64,000 nt of DNA. It comes from CADEDH01 sp039029735. Lineage in GTDB: Bacteria > Actinomycetota > Acidimicrobiia > Acidimicrobiales > SZUA-35. This document shows, one piece after another, positions 59,835-64,000 of the stretch. The notes beneath the pieces were generated by a model that saw only the letters and a list, made by a program, of their open reading frames with translations, ran no database searches and had not been told where the DNA came from. Position 1 is the stretch's first letter, and the number at the start of each line of letters is the position of its first letter. The stretch spans positions 18,038 through 82,037 of the forward strand of contig JBCCFL010000024.1 of NCBI GenBank assembly GCA_039029735.1. The letters run 5' to 3'. Made by a program: the position numbers and the translations under genes.

Positions 59835-61496
59835 ATGATGTACCAAAGCGCCAGCGCCACCGGCACGGAGGCCGCTCGGCTCGAGGATTACCTGCGGGCC
59901 GTTTCACGGCACCGATGGGTCGTCCTGGCGCTCACCCTGCTGGGGGCAACGGCAGCGTTCCTGTTCACCACCACCCAGACGCCCACCTACACCGGCACCT
60001 CGACGATCGTGCTCGCACCGACGCCGGTCGGCTCCATCGACAACCGCCTGGTCTTCCCGAACCTCGAGCGCGAGCGGGAGGTGCTGGCATCCAACTCAAC
60101 GGCCGAACTCGTCATCGCCGACATGGGCCTCGGATCGACACCCGAAGAGCTGCTCAAGAACCTCGAAGTCGAGTTCCGCCCCGACTCCGATGTGATGTCG
60201 GTGTCCTACACCTCAGTGGACCGGGCCCGCGCCGCCCAGGCCGCCAACTCCTTCGCCGCCAACTACGTCACCAACCGTGAGGGTGCGGCGACCGACTACT
60301 ACCAGGGCATCATCACCACCGACACCGAGCAACGTGACGCGCTGATCGCCGACCGCACCACAGTCACCGACGAGATCGGTGTGCTCACCTCCCGGCGATC
60401 GGATCTCATCGCCCAGAACAACAGTGAAGAGCGGGCGAACAGCCTGAGCACGATCGACTCCGACCTGAGCCTGCTCCGTGGCGAGCTGAACGGCATAAAC
60501 ACCACGATCCGGAACCTCAACTCCGAGATCGCCGAGGCCAACCAGACGCTGGCCACCCGCTCCCCCGCCGCCGACGTACTCCGAGCGGCCACCCCACCCA
60601 CCGCCCCGGATGGCATCCCACAGTCACTGATCCTCGCCGGCGGCCTCCTCATGGGCCTGTTGCTCGGCGTGGTCACCGCCTTCCTGCTGGAGCGGCTCGA
60701 CACCACGGCCCGCGACTCCGAGGATGTCGCCCTGGCGCTTGGCACAACGGTCATGGGCGCGATCCCCACCCTCGGGCTCGGCTTCCGTGCCGGTCCGAGC
60801 AGTTTGATCATGTTGTCGAGCGGCGGATCGACCCGAGTGGCGGCGGCCCGAGAGGCCTTCCGCCGCCTCCGCAGCTCGATCCAGTTCCTCAACTCGTCGA
60901 GCGGCGTGAGTTCGGTGATCGTCACCAGTTCGTCGCCCGCCGAGGGCAAGAGCCTCACCTCGTCGAACCTCGCCATCGCCCTCGCCCAGAACGGGTCCCG
61001 CTGTGTGTTGGTGTCGGCCGACCTCCGGCGACCCACGCTGGAACGTCTGTTCAACATGGAAGGCCCCCGGCCCGGGCTGTCGGAGTACCTGGCGGCCTCG
61101 GCCGAACTCAACGCAGAAAAGGTGCCCGGCATCGACAACCTCTGGCTGATCCGCTCCGGTGCCCCTCCCAGCAACCCCGGCGAGCTGCTGAGCAGCGACC
61201 GTTTCGAGCAGATGGTCAAGGAGCTCGAACGCGAAGACGTCGAGTACATCGTGATCGACACCCCGCCGGTGCTCAGCACGGCCGATGCCGTGTCGGCCGC
61301 ACGCTACGTCGACGGCGTGATCGTTGTGGTCGACACCGAACGCACCGAGACCGCCGATCTCCTCCAGGTGCGAGCCGACCTGGAGCGCAGCGGCTCGAAA
61401 CTGCTCGGCGCAGTCATGAACCGTCAGCAGCTCAGCGGCGGCGGCCTCTTCCGCCGTGACAAGTACGCCTACTACAAGACCGACGTCCGAGCCTGA
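59835..61496 (+). CDS. Chain-length regulator fused to BY-kinase (tyrosine autokinase)
   Basis: This 553-aa protein has a Wzz-type domain between two helices (VVLALTLLGATAAFLFTTTQ and SLILAGGLLMGLLLGVVTAF) with a coiled-coil centre. The cytoplasmic kinase has Walker A SSPAEGKSLTSSNLA, Walker A' VLVSADLRRP and Walker B YIVIDTPPV. The C-terminal tyrosine cluster KYAYYK is the usual autophosphorylation site. It controls polymer length and export. Its stop overlaps the Wzy gene by one base. Confidence 0.94.
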   Translation: MMYQSASATGTEAARLEDYLRAVSRHRWVVLALTLLGATAAFLFTTTQTPTYTGTSTIVLAPTPVGSIDNRLVFPNLEREREVLASNSTAELVIADMGLGSTPEELLKNLEVEFRPDSDVMSVSYTSVDRARAAQAANSFAANYVTNREGAATDYYQGIITTDTEQRDALIADRTTVTDEIGVLTSRRSDLIAQNNSEERANSLSTIDSDLSLLRGELNGINTTIRNLNSEIAEANQTLATRSPAADVLRAATPPTAPDGIPQSLILAGGLLMGLLLGVVTAFLLERLDTTARDSEDVALALGTTVMGAIPTLGLGFRAGPSSLIMLSSGGSTRVAAAREAFRRLRSSIQFLNSSSGVSSVIVTSSSPAEGKSLTSSNLAIALAQNGSRCVLVSADLRRPTLERLFNMEGPRPGLSEYLAASAELNAEKVPGIDNLWLIRSGAPPSNPGELLSSDRFEQMVKELEREDVEYIVIDTPPVLSTADAVSAARYVDGVIVVVDTERTETADLLQVRADLERSGSKLLGAVMNRQQLSGGGLFRRDKYAYYKTDVRA

Positions 61497-62914
61497 TGAC
61501 ACTCGCCATCGACCCTCCCAGCAGCGGGCAACCGGGAGCTGTCGCTGCGCCGTCAGTCGACGTCCGCCAAGCCACCACGGTGGCCCAGCCCGACATCTTC
61601 GAACGCATGCTGGTGGTGCTGACGGCGTTCCTGTTCATCCACCGCACGCCCGATGTTTGGTTCCGGTCACGAGCCGAGCTGCTGGCCGACGGCTCGAACC
61701 CGTTGCTCGTGGTGTTGATGCTGGGCCTCAGTGCGATCGCCTTCGCCCGCATTGCGGGCAGCATCGACTACCTCATCAACATGTTCCGCCTGGAGCCGTT
61801 CCTCTATCTGTTCGTCGCTCTCACGATCGGCTCGTTCTTCTGGTCGGCCTCACCGATCGACACCGCCAAGCAGGGCCTGATCTTCGTGGCGGTGACCCTC
61901 TTCGGCTCCTACCTTGTGATGCGCTTCGCCCTCGAGGAGACGATCAAGCTCCTGGCCTTCATGTTCATGATCAGCGCCATCGTGAACCTGGCGTTCGTCG
62001 TTGCCCTTCCGGGGCTCGGCGTCGATCCCGGAGGTAACTGGACCGGCGTGTTCGCCCAGAAGAACGCACTTGGGTTCATCTCGGCCCTGAGCGTGCAGGG
62101 CCTGTTCATTGCGGGGCTCGCCAACCGCAACTGGCGCTGGATCTTCTGGAGCTTCGCGCTGTTGCATCTCGGCCTGCTCTGGTTCTCCCAGTCGAAGACG
62201 ATGCTCGTGGCCGGTGTCGGCCCGATCTGCATGATGGCCGTGTACCAGGCGTTCCGCAGCCGGCGTACCCTCCGCGGTGCGGCCATGACCGCCATGGCGG
62301 GGGCATCGGTGTTCACCGTCGCCTTCGCAACGGCCAACATCGCCCTGTTGGCTCAGTGGCTCGACAAGGACGTGTCGCTCACCGGTCGGGTACCCATGTG
62401 GGGAGCGCTGATCCCCGTCGCCGAGCAGCGACCCCTCTTCGGCCACGGCTACGCCGCGACCTTCGGAGGCTTCTTCAGCCCGATTCACGAGGTGTGGATC
62501 GTTGCCGGGTGGCAACCGGCCCACGCCCACAACGCCCTCCTCCAGATCTGGCTCGAGATCGGGGTCTTCGGCGTACTGCTGTTCCTGCTCTTCTATTTCA
62601 GGGCGGTGTCCCGGGCGATCTCGATCCTGGGCATCGTGCCCGGTGCCATCGGGATGTGGCCCCTGGTCTTCCTCACCACGGCGCTGCTGGTGTCGATCAC
62701 CGAGGCCGGGATGCAGGTGAACCCGCTCGGCTGGATGATGATGGTGGTGGCCGTACTCACGGTGTCGATGCACCTCAAGTACCGCTCCGAGCTCGGCCTG
62801 TCGAACGATCTCAAGGTGGTTCAGGCCGAACGGCGGGCCGAGAAGATCACGCAGCAACACGCGGCAATCCCCGACGGCCGGCAGTTTCCCGACCCGTCCC
62901 GGTTCAACGTTTGA
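61496..62914 (+). CDS. O-antigen ligase/Wzy-type polymerase
   Basis: This 472-aa protein has about eleven helices and the large outer loop typical of the Wzy/WaaL group, with RVPMWGALIPVAEQRPLFGH, then GYAATFGG, and the signature PAHAHNALLQIWLEIGVFGV. It should polymerise exported repeat units. ATG 61496 overlaps the kinase stop. No Wzx flippase is present inside the window. Confidence 0.9.
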   Translation: MTLAIDPPSSGQPGAVAAPSVDVRQATTVAQPDIFERMLVVLTAFLFIHRTPDVWFRSRAELLADGSNPLLVVLMLGLSAIAFARIAGSIDYLINMFRLEPFLYLFVALTIGSFFWSASPIDTAKQGLIFVAVTLFGSYLVMRFALEETIKLLAFMFMISAIVNLAFVVALPGLGVDPGGNWTGVFAQKNALGFISALSVQGLFIAGLANRNWRWIFWSFALLHLGLLWFSQSKTMLVAGVGPICMMAVYQAFRSRRTLRGAAMTAMAGASVFTVAFATANIALLAQWLDKDVSLTGRVPMWGALIPVAEQRPLFGHGYAATFGGFFSPIHEVWIVAGWQPAHAHNALLQIWLEIGVFGVLLFLLFYFRAVSRAISILGIVPGAIGMWPLVFLTTALLVSITEAGMQVNPLGWMMMVVAVLTVSMHLKYRSELGLSNDLKVVQAERRAEKITQQHAAIPDGRQFPDPSRFNV

Positions 62915-62962
62915 GGCTCCGCCGCTGACGGGCGGCACCGCGTGGTGCCGCCAACTGGCTGA

Positions 62963-64000
62963 TCAACCGTCGGCGGCCGTTTCGTCCACCAGGGTGTAGG
63001 CACCGGCGTCGATCCGCGCCGACGAGCGGGGCATCTCGTCGGCATCGAAGGGAAGGGCCGGTGAGATGGCGATGCCGTGCCCGAGCGCAAGGCTGCCGGG
63101 CCGGGGTCGGAAGTCGGCGAGGGTGGGATCGACCCCTGGGGCCACCAGGCCAGGGTCCTGGGTGGTGAGCGTGTCGAGCTCGGTGATGTCACCACTACTG
63201 GAGTCGGCCACGAGAAGGTTGCCACCACCGACGATGTTGGTGACCTCGTCGATCTGGAGTGGGTTGACTCCCGGTCGGGCCCAGGACAGGTTGTTGAACA
63301 CCCGCACGTCATCCGAACGGCGGATGCCGAGCTCCACCGGCCCACCGGCGAGGCTCTCGGTACGGCCGTTTCGGAACGTGGTGTTGTGGATCACGTCCAC
63401 GTGTGACTGCTCGAACACGAGGATGCCCCGTCCACCGTTGTCGAACACCACGTTGTTGGCCACGAGCGCCCGGCCCTCGTATGCGGTTTCGTCCGAGGAG
63501 TCGAGGATGATGCCGTTGCCGTCGGTGATGGCGTTGCTGCCCTCCACCCACCGCGAGAACACCTTGTTCTCGTTCCGATAGACGATGTTGCCCACCACGC
63601 GGTCGTGATAGCCGTCGGCGTCAGGGGGCAACCCGAAATCGATGTTGCGCCAGAACGAGATCCCGCTCCCCTGCTCGGTGCCCCAGAACGCGTTGTCGTA
63701 CACCTCGTTGTAGAGCACTTCGAGATGGGCCGACTCCACCGAGGTGATACCACCGACCGCCATGTCGGAGATCACGTTGTCGGCCAGGCGGACGTGGTGC
63801 GAACCGCGCACGAGAATGCCCCAGCCGTAGGCGTTCTCGGCATCGAAGCCCACACCGCGGATGCGGAACCCAGACACCTCGATGTAGTTGCCCCGCACCA
63901 CGATGGCGTTGCCGCCGCTCGCCTCGATCACCGGTTGAGCGTCGGGAGCGGCCGTGATCGTGATCCACCGGCCCTCCTCACCGTCGACGTCGACGGCGTA
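62963..64000 (-). CDS. Right-handed beta-helix protein (5' part beyond window)
   Basis: The frame runs off the right edge, so only the last 345 residues are present. They form repeated strands with turn Asn residues, such as LVANNVVFDNGGRGILVFEQ, VIHNTTFRNG and VRVFNNLSWARPG, typical of parallel beta-helix proteins (pectate-lyase-like, periplasmic copper-binding type). The end reads ARIDAGAYTLVDETAADG. It may bind, cut or epimerise the polysaccharide made by this cluster. It is convergent with the polymerase. Confidence 0.85.
   Translation of the reverse strand, partial: YAVDVDGEEGRWITITAAPDAQPVIEASGGNAIVVRGNYIEVSGFRIRGVGFDAENAYGWGILVRGSHHVRLADNVISDMAVGGITSVESAHLEVLYNEVYDNAFWGTEQGSGISFWRNIDFGLPPDADGYHDRVVGNIVYRNENKVFSRWVEGSNAITDGNGIILDSSDETAYEGRALVANNVVFDNGGRGILVFEQSHVDVIHNTTFRNGRTESLAGGPVELGIRRSDDVRVFNNLSWARPGVNPLQIDEVTNIVGGGNLLVADSSSGDITELDTLTTQDPGLVAPGVDPTLADFRPRPGSLALGHGIAISPALPFDADEMPRSSARIDAGAYTLVDETAADG

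Overview
The window is 64 kb of gene-dense, high-GC chromosomal DNA from an actinobacterium. The class Acidimicrobiia is my best guess, by inference. Supporting signs are a mycothiol synthase, a group II truncated hemoglobin, an ANTAR regulator next to polA and rpsA (an arrangement also known in mycobacteria), a SigR-type sigma factor with a zinc anti-sigma factor, and many 4-nt ATGA/GTGA gene overlaps. There are no rRNAs, phage genes, insertion sequences or CRISPR arrays. One tRNA-Leu(CAA) is present. || Layout. 1-2022: a NarL-type two-component pair cut by the left edge. 2134-10679: a tad/Flp pilus locus, with the pilin on + and cpaB-tadZ-tadA-(vWA)tadB-tadC-membrane protein on -. 10785-16844: rpsA, a methyltransferase, polA, an ANTAR regulator, a coiled-coil protein and the tRNA, all on -. 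16948-21832: type II fatty acid synthesis (fabD-fabH-fabG-acpP-fabF on +, fabZ on -). 21863-24730: a small wHTH-like protein, a 480-bp field of inverted repeats, hup, glbO and an ECF sigma/anti-sigma pair. 24752-26639: leuA with a leucine-rich leader peptide. 26662-33453: a DUF3179 lipoprotein, a flavoprotein disulfide reductase, a HIT-like protein and trpC-F-B-A. 33533-39312: an OmpR-type two-component system, ygfZ and an MBOAT/SGNH O-acylation pair. 39319-41671: trpE, hisI and a GroES-like gene. 41698-44762: an alpha/beta hydrolase, a secreted six-repeat protein and an amidoligase-like gene. 44772-49976: hisD-C-B-H-A-F. 50109-56016: a coiled-coil peptide, nth, mshD, rlmN, a membrane protein, a lipoprotein hydrolase and menG. 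56127-64000: an exopolysaccharide cluster (DPM-GtrA fusion, LMW-PTP, priming sugar transferase, GT2, Wzz/BY-kinase, Wzy-like polymerase, beta-helix protein) running off the right edge. || How the parts fit. Most of the window is housekeeping: amino-acid synthesis (Leu, Trp, His), fatty acids, translation and DNA repair. Envelope and surface functions sit between these blocks: the Tad pilus, O-acylation and exopolysaccharide. The most unusual items are the tandem-repeat secreted protein placed 3 nt before an amidoligase-like enzyme, the mirror-arranged repeats upstream of hup, a FabD carrying a lysine-less biotinyl/lipoyl-like domain, and a TadB fused to a von Willebrand A domain. Regulatory sites visible by eye are the leuA leader, a SigR-type promoter before the sigma gene, and palindromic -10 elements. 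All assignments come from reading the sequence; no database search was run.
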